Part shown: in pieces, positions 25,027 to 34,300 of the stretch
Layout: each line of letters begins with the position of its first letter
How positions within the stretch are numbered: the first letter of the stretch is position 1
DNA from: Lewinellaceae bacterium
Lineage (GTDB): Bacteria; Bacteroidota; Bacteroidia; Chitinophagales; Saprospiraceae
DNA: 64,000 nt
Reading direction: 5' to 3'
Assembly: GCA_020636025.1 (NCBI GenBank)
Contig: JACJYQ010000005.1
Location: 509,139 to 573,138, forward strand
Program-made: the position numbers and the translations under genes
The notes under the pieces: generated by a model
Database searches by the model: none
Seen by the model: only the letters and a program-made list of their open reading frames with translations
Told to the model about the DNA's origin: nothing

Positions 25027-26298
25027 TTACATTAACCGGGTGCCTTCCGGGATAACGGCGTTTTTCTTGATAACAACCACACCATCGCGAACCACAAATT
25101 CATCAGTATTCATATCAGGCAAATGCGGCCCTCCCTTAATCACCACATTGTTGCCGATTTTGCAATCCTTGTCAAGGATCGCATGCTGAATCTGGCAATT
25201 GTGGCCAATACCCAGTGGTATATCCTCACTACTGTTGGCTATCTCCTGAAGCGTTTGGTAAATATCATTACCCATCACAATCGAGTCTTTGATCACGGTG
25301 TTTTCTCCAATTCTCGATCGGATACCAATAATAGAACCTTCCACTACCCTTGCATGAATGATGGATCCTTCGGCCACCAGTGCGCGATTGATTTGCGTAC
25401 CGCCATAAAACTTGGCAGGTGGCAACATACGACCGCGGGTGTAAATACCGTGTTTGTTATCGAATAAATTGAAGGAAGGTATGTGGTCGGTGAGTTCTAT
25501 ATTGGCGTCGAAGAAAGATTTGATGGTTCCGATATCCGTCCAATATCCTTCGTATTGGTAGGCGGCCACCTTCCGACCTGCAGTAATGGCAGAAGGCAGT
25601 ATTTCCTTTCCAAAGTCGGTTGCATCCGGATGCTCCTCAAACAGGTCGGCCAGCACTTTCCTGTTGAAAATGTAAATACCCATGGAGGCTAGATAGTGCC
25701 TTCCGCGTTTTTTGTTTACTGGGCCAACGTCGCTTATCCACTCAGGCAACTGATCAGCATCGGGTTTTTCAATAAAGCGGGGAATAAACCCTTCACTGTT
25801 TACTTTCATAATGCCAAATCCGGTGGCATCCTGTGCATTTACCGGGAGACAGGCGATGGTGACGTCGGCATTTTTGGCAATATGGTGCTTCACCATCTTC
25901 TCAAAATCCATCTGATAAAGTTGGTCGCCGGAGAGGATCAACACATAATCGAAGTCGTGTCTTTCGTAGTGTTGTCGACTTTGGCGTACGGCATCAGCCG
26001 TTCCCTGAAACCAGCCGGCGTTGTTGGGGGTTTGTTCGGCAGCCAGCAGATCTACAAAGCCATTGGTAAAATGATCAAAATTATAGGTGTTCTTAATGTG
26101 CGCGTTCAGGGAGGCGGAATTGTATTGAGTTAATACAAACATCCGTTTCACACCGGAATTGATGCAATTGGAAATAGGAATATCAATCAAACGGTATTTT
26201 CCTCCGATGGGAACAGCTGGTTTTGAACGTTTTTCGGTCAGTGGGAAAAGGCGGCTTCCCGCGCCACCTCCAAGAATAATGGAGATCATTTTAATCAT
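25027..26298 (-). CDS. glgC: glucose-1-phosphate adenylyltransferase (ADP-glucose pyrophosphorylase)
   Basis: A 423-residue GlgC enzyme of normal length. It has the N-terminal nucleotidyltransferase domain with GGGAGSRLFPLTEKRSKP (residues 9-26), YRLIDIPISNC and GTADAVRQ. The LSGDQLYQMD metal site and IEKP follow, and the C-terminal part is a left-handed beta-helix of hexapeptides (GSIIHARVVEGSIIG). It makes ADP-glucose from ATP and glucose-1-phosphate, the committed step of glycogen synthesis. It lies between glgA (52 bases upstream) and DUF3109 (13 bases downstream). Confidence 0.94.
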   Translation of the reverse strand: MIKMISIILGGGAGSRLFPLTEKRSKPAVPIGGKYRLIDIPISNCINSGVKRMFVLTQYNSASLNAHIKNTYNFDHFTNGFVDLLAAEQTPNNAGWFQGTADAVRQSRQHYERHDFDYVLILSGDQLYQMDFEKMVKHHIAKNADVTIACLPVNAQDATGFGIMKVNSEGFIPRFIEKPDADQLPEWISDVGPVNKKRGRHYLASMGIYIFNRKVLADLFEEHPDATDFGKEILPSAITAGRKVAAYQYEGYWTDIGTIKSFFDANIELTDHIPSFNLFDNKHGIYTRGRMLPPAKFYGGTQINRALVAEGSIIHARVVEGSIIGIRSRIGENTVIKDSIVMGNDIYQTLQEIANSSEDIPLGIGHNCQIQHAILDKDCKIGNNVVIKGGPHLPDMNTDEFVVRDGVVVIKKNAVIPEGTRLM

Positions 26299-26350
26299 GG
26301 TGCTTTCGTTTTTCGCTATTACTGATGATTAATCCGGATTCAATAAATCA

Positions 26351-27991
26351 CTACGGTTTAGTTGTTTTTTTTGCTTTAGTCGGGCTCTTTTTTGCCCTCA
26401 AAGACTTCCGGGCAGGGTTGCTCACCTTCTCAGCTTTTTTGGGTGCTTCCTTTACCGGCTCCGGACTCTTTTGTTCTCCCTGCCCAGGTTTCGGATCTTT
26501 CGAACTCACTTTCTTAATGTTGGCCCCTATGTGTTGATAAACATTGAAATACTGCTGTACCGCTCGTTCCCAGGACGAATCAACCGCCATGATCCGTTGC
26601 CGCAGCACATCAACAATACCCGGTTCGTTGCCCCACATCGAGGCGGCCCGATGAATGGCATAACCGATGTCATCCAGGGAGAAATGGTCGAAACGAATGC
26701 CTCTGCCATGGCCATCCGGCTCGGCGATATCCGGAACGGTATCTTTTAATCCACCGATGCTTCGTACAATGGGTATGGTGCCATAGCGCATGGCATATAA
26801 CTGATTCAATCCACAAGGCTCAACTCTCGATGGCATTATCAGGAAATCGGACCCTGCGTATATCTGATGGGCGAGCGCTTCATTGTAATCAATTACGGCA
26901 TTCACACGCCCCCGGTAGTGATAGGACATAGATCGGAACTGATCCTCTGTCCATGATTCGCCTGTTCCCAGAATCAAAAAGTTTCCAGCTCCTCCGGCAT
27001 GTATGTAGCTTTTGTACGCATCCGGAAGCAGGTCGCTGCCTTTTTCACTCACCATTCTGCCTATAAAACTGACCAATGGCTGATCCTCAGGGAAGCCAAA
27101 CCATTCGCAAAGTACTTTCTTGTTTTTCTTCTTAAAACTGGCAATTCTCTCTGCCTGATTGTCCTTTTCTCCTTTCTCCAATTGGAACTGGATTGCCGGA
27201 TCAGTTTCCGGATCCCACACCTGCACGTCTATGCCGTTGATGATGCCAAATTCTTTGGCCCACTCTGCACGGAACAAAGGCTCAAGTCCACGGCTGTCTT
27301 GATGAAGCTCATACAGGTAGCTGTTGGAAACCGTGGTCACAGCCCAGGCACATTTTACCGCCGCAGCCATTGGATTCACAGCTCCGTTCCAGTCGAGATA
27401 ACCTCTGGCCCAGGCATCGTAATAAGGCAAAATGGCATGACTCCGCCAAGAAAACGCCCCTTGATATTGTCCGTTGTGAATGGTGAAAACAGTAGGCATA
27501 TTGGCCAGTGGCCGGAAATCCGGAGAGTGTTTGCACATGAAGGGGATAAGCCCTGAATGGTGATCATGTGCATGCAAAACCTTTGGTCTGTCAGATTCGG
27601 GGAAAGAAATTACCCATTGTAAAACGGTTTGTTGAAAGACCAGATAACGCTCTATTTCATCGCCATAAGGATATCCGGATGGGTCGTTGTAAATGCCGGG
27701 ACGGTCATATAAACCCGGGATATCGACTACAAAAAACGGGAACCCCAGGGAATTGCCTTTTTCCTGTTGAACCGAAAAAGGGATGTGACGCCAGTCCGAG
27801 CGAATTGCTCCGTGATAAACTGTTTCCCAGTTCCGACTGTGTATCCACTTGAGTGCATATTTGGGAATAACGGCAGCGGCCATTACACCTGCTTGTGTCA
27901 TGTATTTTGGCAGTGAACCTACCACGTCGCCGAGTCCACCGGTTTTTGCCGCCGGATAGCACTCAGCTGAAATATGTAAAACCTGTATCAT
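26351..27991 (-). CDS. glgA: glycogen synthase, GT5, with basic C-terminal tail
   Basis: A 546-residue GT-B glycosyltransferase. The N-terminal KTGGLGDVVGSLPK motif (residues 17-30) binds ADP-glucose. The C-terminal Rossmann domain carries FIGRMVSEKGSDLL and the catalytic EPCGLNQLYAMRYGTIP segment. It adds glucose from ADP-glucose to the growing alpha-1,4-glucan. The last 50 or so residues are a Lys/Pro/Ala-rich extension (KSLRAKKSPTKAKK), beyond the usual GlgA length of about 480, probably disordered. It is the first gene of the glgA-glgC-DUF3109 operon. No branching enzyme is in the window. Confidence 0.92.
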   Translation of the reverse strand: MIQVLHISAECYPAAKTGGLGDVVGSLPKYMTQAGVMAAAVIPKYALKWIHSRNWETVYHGAIRSDWRHIPFSVQQEKGNSLGFPFFVVDIPGLYDRPGIYNDPSGYPYGDEIERYLVFQQTVLQWVISFPESDRPKVLHAHDHHSGLIPFMCKHSPDFRPLANMPTVFTIHNGQYQGAFSWRSHAILPYYDAWARGYLDWNGAVNPMAAAVKCAWAVTTVSNSYLYELHQDSRGLEPLFRAEWAKEFGIINGIDVQVWDPETDPAIQFQLEKGEKDNQAERIASFKKKNKKVLCEWFGFPEDQPLVSFIGRMVSEKGSDLLPDAYKSYIHAGGAGNFLILGTGESWTEDQFRSMSYHYRGRVNAVIDYNEALAHQIYAGSDFLIMPSRVEPCGLNQLYAMRYGTIPIVRSIGGLKDTVPDIAEPDGHGRGIRFDHFSLDDIGYAIHRAASMWGNEPGIVDVLRQRIMAVDSSWERAVQQYFNVYQHIGANIKKVSSKDPKPGQGEQKSPEPVKEAPKKAEKVSNPARKSLRAKKSPTKAKKTTKP

Positions 27992-28157
27992 TATGTTGTT
28001 GTACGGTTTCTGACTTAATTCGGCAGACCAAACCCCTCAACTGTAAAGGTCAAAAGCCTGTGCTGAAAGTCAAACATTCAGAGAGAAAAAATTTCTAATA
28101 ATTGAGCTTTCACGATTTTTAATAGAAACTTTACTTTTTTTGCAAAAAATATTTACC

Positions 28158-29048
28158 ATGAATTATACAGACCGGCGGAAGTTTCTAAAAACCAGTTCAC
28201 TTGCTTTGGCAGCTTCGGCAATATCATCATTTAAATTCCCTTTGAACCTGAAGGACTATACGGTTTCTCATCTGGGGCTTCAATTGTGGAGCGTTCGGGA
28301 TGCCATGGCGCAAGACGCCAAAAACACCATCGCATCGCTGCGACAAATGGGCTACCGGGAGGTGGAAGGTTTTGGCTATGCAGATGGTAAAATATTTGGC
28401 ATGCCGTTGAGGGATTATGCCATGTTGCTACGGGACAACGATATCAGCACACCATCCATTCATCACCCTTTAACCACAAATGACTGGGACTCCTCGTCCA
28501 AAGACCTGAAGGACAGCACAAAAAGAGCCCTGGATGACCTGGCAGGCATTGGACTGAAATACATCGTGATGCCCTGGATGGATGAAGATCACAGAAAGCG
28601 GATCCCGGAAATGGTTAATATTTTCAATGCAGCGGGCAAATACTGCAAAAGCGCCGGTGTTAAATTTGGTTACCACAACCACGATTTTGAATACACTATG
28701 CGCGGTCCCGATGGTCGACTGCTCATAGAATGGATCCTGCATGAAACGGATCCCAGTCTGGTCACCATGGAAATGGATATGTATTGGGTGAGTTTCGCAA
28801 AATACAATCCGGTGGATATGTTCCGGATTTACCCGGGTCGCTGGGAACTGTGCCACGTAAAAGACATGGCTAATACAGAAAAACGGGAAACGATCGAGGT
28901 CGGAGATGGTGTCATAGATTTCTCCACCATTTTCAAAAGCTCATCGCAGGCAGGATTGAAATACTACATCATTGAACTGGAAAACTATCGCACCAATTCC
29001 ATGGATGGCGTGAACAAAGCCAGAAAGGGGTTTTTAGGTCTAAAATAA
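28158..29048 (+). CDS. Tat-exported sugar phosphate isomerase/epimerase (TIM barrel)
   Basis: A 296-residue xylose-isomerase-like TIM barrel. It begins with a twin-arginine leader (DRRKFLKTSSLALAASA, residues 5-21), so the folded enzyme is probably exported by Tat. Metal-binding strands are visible: GYHNHDFEY, TMEMDMYWV, CHVKDM and IIELENY supply the Glu/Asp/His/Glu set. The substrate is unknown; related proteins act on sugars or inositols. ATG 28158 is chosen; a TTG at 28140 would only add MQKIFT before the Tat leader. RNase Z follows after 22 bases. Confidence 0.85.
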   Translation: MNYTDRRKFLKTSSLALAASAISSFKFPLNLKDYTVSHLGLQLWSVRDAMAQDAKNTIASLRQMGYREVEGFGYADGKIFGMPLRDYAMLLRDNDISTPSIHHPLTTNDWDSSSKDLKDSTKRALDDLAGIGLKYIVMPWMDEDHRKRIPEMVNIFNAAGKYCKSAGVKFGYHNHDFEYTMRGPDGRLLIEWILHETDPSLVTMEMDMYWVSFAKYNPVDMFRIYPGRWELCHVKDMANTEKRETIEVGDGVIDFSTIFKSSSQAGLKYYIIELENYRTNSMDGVNKARKGFLGLK

Positions 29049-29070
29049 TAGCATCCCAAAAATCAATCCC

Positions 29071-29982
29071 ATGAAGGTGACTGTCCTCGGCAATGCTGCC
29101 GGCGGCCCGTTTCACGGTCGTCATTATACTGCTCAATTTGTGCAGGTAGCTCAGCATTACTTTTTGGTTGATTGCGGAGAAGGCACCCAAATGCAGGTGT
29201 ATAAATTCCGAATAAAAGTTGATCGCTGCCGACAAATATTCATCAGTCATCTGCACGGTGATCATGTATTCGGCTTAATAGGCCTGATCACAAATTGGTG
29301 CCTGAAAAAACGGAGCGAGAAATTACAAATATTCTCTCCGCGGGGTCTGGAAGAAATGATAGAAACGACCATCCGGGTCTGTGGTGTTCGTCTCTGCTAC
29401 CCTATCGAATATGTCGTTGTCGACGCCTCTAAATCAGCCATGGTTTTTGAAACCCCCGAAGTCGAAGTGTGGACAATACCTTTGAACCACAGGACAACAA
29501 CAACCGGTTGGTTGTTCAGAGAAAAACCAAAGGAAAGAAATATCAATCCGGAGATACTGGAAACCTATAGCATCCAGCAGGATTTTGAACAAATCCGGGC
29601 CATAAAAGCCGGTGAAGATCTTCGACTTCCAGATGGCCGCATCATTCCTAACCATGAGCTCACCCTGGATCCCCGGCCGCCCGGCTCCTATGCATTTTGC
29701 AGTGACACAGCACCTGATGAATCAGTAGCCAAGGTGGTAGCAGGCGTCGATCTCTTGTATCATGAAGCGACCTTCACAGATGAACATATTGAAGAAGCTG
29801 CCATCGCTTTTCACTCCACAGCAAAACAGGCCGCTGAAATAGCGCGGAAAGCCGGAGTCAAAAAAATGATCATTGGACATATCTCCGGACGGTATGCTGA
29901 TGAGGAACAGCATTTGACGGAGGCAAAAAGCATTTTTGAAAATACTGAGATTGCTTCGGAGGGGGTTACCTGGGAGTTTTAG
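29071..29982 (+). CDS. rnz: ribonuclease Z
   Basis: A 303-residue metallo-beta-lactamase-fold tRNA 3'-processing endonuclease. The zinc motif SHLHGDH (H60, H62, D64, H65) is intact. Further metal ligands are visible in FCSDTAPDE and LLYHEATF, and IIGHISGRY is near the C-terminus. The long-form N-terminal domain is absent, so it is the usual bacterial short form. It removes the 3' trailer of tRNA precursors. This is relevant here because the tRNA-Ala in this window has no encoded CCA. It follows the TIM-barrel gene by 22 bases. Confidence 0.93.
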   Translation: MKVTVLGNAAGGPFHGRHYTAQFVQVAQHYFLVDCGEGTQMQVYKFRIKVDRCRQIFISHLHGDHVFGLIGLITNWCLKKRSEKLQIFSPRGLEEMIETTIRVCGVRLCYPIEYVVVDASKSAMVFETPEVEVWTIPLNHRTTTTGWLFREKPKERNINPEILETYSIQQDFEQIRAIKAGEDLRLPDGRIIPNHELTLDPRPPGSYAFCSDTAPDESVAKVVAGVDLLYHEATFTDEHIEEAAIAFHSTAKQAAEIARKAGVKKMIIGHISGRYADEEQHLTEAKSIFENTEIASEGVTWEF

Positions 29983-30027
29983 CTGAAGTCCGATATCTGA
30001 ATAAGTTATACGATAATTGATTCAACA

Positions 30028-30221
30028 TCAGCCCCAAAGGGGCGCCATCTCCTAACATAGGGCCTAGCCCTATGAGTACTAAGCATCTAAAAAGTTAGCC
30101 CTGAAGGGGTGGTATCAGAGTAAGTGTGAGCAGAATCCGCCCCTTCAGGGCTCTTCATCTACTATATCCATTCACATAGGGTTACACCCTATGTTGCGAG
30201 ATGGCGCCCCTTCAGGGCTGA
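30028..30221. repeat. nested REP-like inverted repeat between convergent genes
   Basis: Outer arms 30028-30076 and 30173-30221 are 49-bp inverted copies with about seven or eight mismatches. Each contains GGGGCGCCATCTC and a CATAGGG/CCCTATG pair. An inner pair, GCCCTGAAGGGG (30098-30109) and CCCCTTCAGGGC (30140-30151), nests inside. The outermost arms also contain short palindromes such as GCCCCAAAGGGGC. The block fills most of the 374-base gap between rnz and the convergent crp gene. Related to the element at 24301-24390. Confidence 0.8.
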
Positions 30222-30281
30222 TTCTGCAGATCGGGTTTCGGATATTGTATATTAGATATCATATATCAACCAAAAAGAGCA

Positions 30282-30307
30282 AAAGCCCTCCTTTTCAGGA
30301 AGGCTTT
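30282..30307. terminator. hairpin terminator between rnz and crp
   Basis: An 11-bp stem with one mismatch (AAAGCCCTCCT at 30282-30292 with AGGAAGGCTTT at 30297-30307) and a 4-base loop. It is flanked by A-rich sequence on the left, so it could end minus-strand transcripts. On the plus strand the T tail is short. Confidence 0.6.
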
Positions 30308-30356
30308 GCATCACAAACTTGCAGCGTATGTGTTTGCCTGTCAGGCATTAAAGTAG

Positions 30357-31037
30357 TTAGGCGAGTTTTTCCACATCCCGAATAAGGATGCTGTTTCGGT
30401 TAAAGTATATGAGGTTGGATTTTTTCAGGTCGTTGAATACGGAAGTGACCGTTTGACGGCTGGTTCCGGTCAGGCTGGCAATCTCCTGCTGAGTCAAATG
30501 GTGTTTTACCAGCGTTTCAAATCCGACGCGGCGACCTTCTCTTCCGGCAGTTTCCACCAGAAATTCGATGATCCTCTCGCGGGCATCTTTGAGCACAAGC
30601 TTGGCAAGTCTTTCTTCCACTCTTTGCAAGCGTTGACTTAAATGTTTCATACAGGCAAAAACGAGGCGTTGGTTTCCCTGCATTATTTGTTGAAAATCGC
30701 TGACCTTTACAACCAGATATTCTGCCTCATCGTGGAGCGCTTGTGCAAATTCACTTCTGGAAGTTTCGCCACCAAGCGCCAGATCGCCAAACATGGCTCC
30801 CGGAGAAAGAATTTCTTTGATAACTTCACGGCCTTCAGGTGAAAAAGTTCCGGTTTTTACCTTGCCTGAAACCAGAAAACAAATGTAATCTGAGGTTTCA
30901 TCTGGCATGAAGATAAACTGATACCGGGGTGCGCGTCGTGTTTGTGTAACGGCGGCCAGTTGCTCCAACTCAAGTTGATTGAGGGAGGATAAAATCGGAT
31001 GGGTGCTGAAAAATGTAACTTTAGTGTTCTTTTCCAT
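30357..31037 (-). CDS. Crp/Fnr family transcription regulator (second copy type)
   Basis: A 226-residue paralogue of the regulator at 12319-13008. It has a cyclic-nucleotide-binding barrel (GKVKTGTFSPEGREVI, SPGAMFGDLAL) and a winged helix (LTQQEIASLTGTSRQTVTSVFNDL). The recognition helix SRQTVT is identical in both proteins, so they may bind similar operators. There is no Fnr cysteine cluster. The long frame opens at TTG 31118, but a promoter with TSS near 31127 leaves ATG 31037 (MEKNTKVTFFSTHP) as the best start. Confidence 0.87.
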   Translation of the reverse strand: MEKNTKVTFFSTHPILSSLNQLELEQLAAVTQTRRAPRYQFIFMPDETSDYICFLVSGKVKTGTFSPEGREVIKEILSPGAMFGDLALGGETSRSEFAQALHDEAEYLVVKVSDFQQIMQGNQRLVFACMKHLSQRLQRVEERLAKLVLKDARERIIEFLVETAGREGRRVGFETLVKHHLTQQEIASLTGTSRQTVTSVFNDLKKSNLIYFNRNSILIRDVEKLA

Positions 31038-31132
31038 GGGCGGTGAATTTGTGACAAATTGGCCTTCAAAACGTAACCTGCATGGATTATAAAAGTGCAG
31101 GCCGGCTTTTTTGCCCAATTAAATTTATATGG

Positions 31133-31162
31133 CAAAAGTAAGGGCACAAACGACCTGACAAA
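31133..31162 (-). promoter_or_regulatory. -33/-7 promoter of the second crp gene
   Basis: Minus strand TTTG (31159-31162), 18-base spacer, TACTTTTG (31133-31140) followed by C. Leader of about 90 bases before ATG 31037, containing a small CCTGCA/TGCAGG hairpin. Confidence 0.65.
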
Positions 31163-31325
31163 AGGACAAATTTTGCTATTTGTCGGAAGTTATTTTTTTG
31201 TAAAATTATTGTAAAGTATTGTTTTTCAATATTTTGAAAATTTAATCCAGATTTCTTATTTTTTGTTTTTCCTGCCTTCTGAAATGATATGACTACCTGT
31301 CATACACCTGATTTACCGATTTATC

Positions 31326-34300
31326 ATGACTTTGAGACAAACACTTTTCCTGTTGTTTTTTGGATGTACGCTGAATCTGTATGGGCAGAGCAATTGCAAT
31401 AATCCGATAGAACTCAGTTCGGTTATCGTATCCAATACCTCTTGTGGAAATTCAAGCGGTACCATTATTATCACACCTGTTGGTCCAAGTTCGGCTTTTA
31501 CTTTTACCTGGTCTCCGGCGGTGTCGAGCTCCAATGTTGGTACCAATCTTACAGCTTCTACTTATTCCGTGCATATTGTCCGGGCAAACGCTCCTGTCTG
31601 TACGCTGGACACGATAATCATTGTGAATAACAGCAACGGTCCCCAGATCCAGGCAGACATCACACCTGCATACTGTCTTGCCTCCAATGGATCGGCAAGC
31701 CTAAGTCCTGCCAATCTATTGTACAGCTGGAGCAATGGCGCTTCCAGCAGCCAGGTTCAGAATCTCGCTCCGGGCGTGTACTATGTAACGGCTACCAATC
31801 CGGGCAATGGCTGTTACACCATCAGGAAGATTGTAGTGCCCAGAAGCTTTGACTTTACAGCCAATGCCGTAGTGCTGAGTGAAGCGAAATGTGGACAAAA
31901 TTCCGGTTCGGTCCGTATTGACGTTCCCCAAGGTTCTGGACAATATGCCTACAGCCTGGGTGCGGGTCCTGTTTTTTCAGGACTCAGTGCCGGTAATTAT
32001 TCCTGTGCCGTAACCGATGTAGTATCGGGGTGCAATACGGTGGTTTCCTTTTCAATTGCCAGCGTGCCGGTATCCGGCTCGGTGAATCTGACACCACATG
32101 ACGCCACCTGTGCCGGAGTGGCCAACGGTTCTGTGGAAATAGAGGTAATTCCCGGGCAGGATTTTAGTTTGCCTTATCAGGTGTCTCTAAAAGATAGCGG
32201 TGGTGCTATGCATTCCCCTGATAATTTGGCGGCAGGCACCTACTTTTTGCAAATTTTCGATGCTGATAATTGCCCATTAAGTCCTGATACATTTGAGATC
32301 AAGGAGCCACCGACTTTGATCGTATCCAAAAATGTAAATCCGGAAACTTGTGATGAAGGCGGCTCAATTGAGCTGAATTTACTGGGAGGCAACGGCCCTT
32401 TTATCATCGATTGGCTTGATTTGCCTGGAAATGCAAATCCCGAAGACAGGAGCAATTTGTCTGCTGGTATTTATTCGGTTGTCATTTATGACTCCCTGTT
32501 ATGCACCACCAATTTGAACAACCTGCTGGTAGAGCCGCTTTGCAATAACTCCGAAACGGTTTCTATGGTACTTGCAGTGAACAGCAGTGATGTGCTCTGC
32601 TGGAAAAAACCGGTAGGCTTGTCAGGAAGCGCCACCACTTTTAGTTTGTTAGGCGGTGGCAACACAGGCTCTTCTGCTTATGGTTCCTGGGTTCTGGGAT
32701 CTGACGGATGTTTGACCTATACAGCCGGTACTCTGGCAAAATATGCAGCCGACACCATTTGCATTTTACGCACTGCCGCTCAAATTGGACTAAAGGATAC
32801 CTTATGTATAGTTGTTTCCTTAACCAGCAAACAACCCACCCGTCAATCCGTATTCTTCACGGTACAAACCAATCAGTCAACCATGGCCTGCGGCAGTGTG
32901 CCGGCTAACTTTAGCCATTTTATAATGCAGCAAATTGGCAGACCAGGTTTGCAGGGAATAAGCAGTATTTACGGTGATTATACGATTAATGCAGGAAACG
33001 GTTGTATTAGCTTCCACGCGTTTGATGTAGCCGGATTTAGTGTGGATGAAATACGGGTGGCCATCCTGGATACGCTGCTAAATGAATGTCACATCATTAG
33101 TTACATACCTTCTGTAATCCAGGCAATTGATTGCTCCTCCGTATTGCAATTGCCCGATTCGCTTACGCTATTTGCCAACGATTGCGAAGGCCTGGCTGCG
33201 GCTTGCCTGCCTATTCCGTATGAAAACATTGTTCAGTTCAATGTGCTGAACAACGGGGTGTTTTACAATTCTGGTTTCACCGGTTGCGATGAAAAAAATT
33301 CCAGAACGTATACAGTGAGCTCCCTGCCGGCCGGAGGGGAGCCTTATCAATTGAATAACTGGACGATAAATGGTCAACCTTTTAGCGGCACTTTTAAAAC
33401 CCTTGCAGAACTGGTAATTCTGATGAACCAGCTCGACCCTGTTTCAAATTGGAAGTTGCATGGTACTGCAGCCATCAGAAGTGACAATATAGCTGGTAAC
33501 TATGGCAATCTGAATCTGGTTTCTTTCACAGGAACTAGCAAAACCATTTCTCCTGCTTTTCAGCAGGCATTTTTTGGAACAAATATGCTATTCGGACAGG
33601 GCCCGCATCAGGTCATCATCAAAAATGTATTGAATGCCTGTACGGATACCACACAAATTTCGGTGGAATGCATGGACTGTCCACCTGTACACAATTATTC
33701 CCTCGACTCTTTGGGAAACATTAGCTGGGTGACAAACGGCGATTGTGCTTCAGACACACTGTTTTGTACCAGCATCCTCCTTTCTGAGGTAGCCAATTTC
33801 GTCATTACCGATAACAATTCTTCATTTATAGAATATACGAATTGCGGTAGCCAACTGGCCATGATCCTCGATACCGGTTTTCACGTATTGCATTTTGTAA
33901 ATACGGTGACAGGATGTGAATACTACCAGGGAGTTTCACTTGATTGTCAGAGCCTTATGGCCGGAGATACCTTGTTCCTACATCTGGAGGTGGGAGAACA
34001 AAATACGATTTGTCTGGACACCTCTGCCTTAAGCGGGATTATCAGCAGCATTACCAATATCTGCGGAAACGACGGCGGATTTACGCTGTTTGATTACACC
34101 TATGACACAGACAACTGGTGTGTCTCGATTACCGGAACCAGTCCCGGGATAGGCAATCTCTGTCTTGAATTATGTAACAGTCAGAATCAATGTGTCCAAT
34201 TCATCATTCACATAACAGTAGGGGCGGCACCAAATGATGATCTGATTGCAGTACGAGATGAGGTGTATACCCTTATTAATACCGATGTGGATATAGGCAT

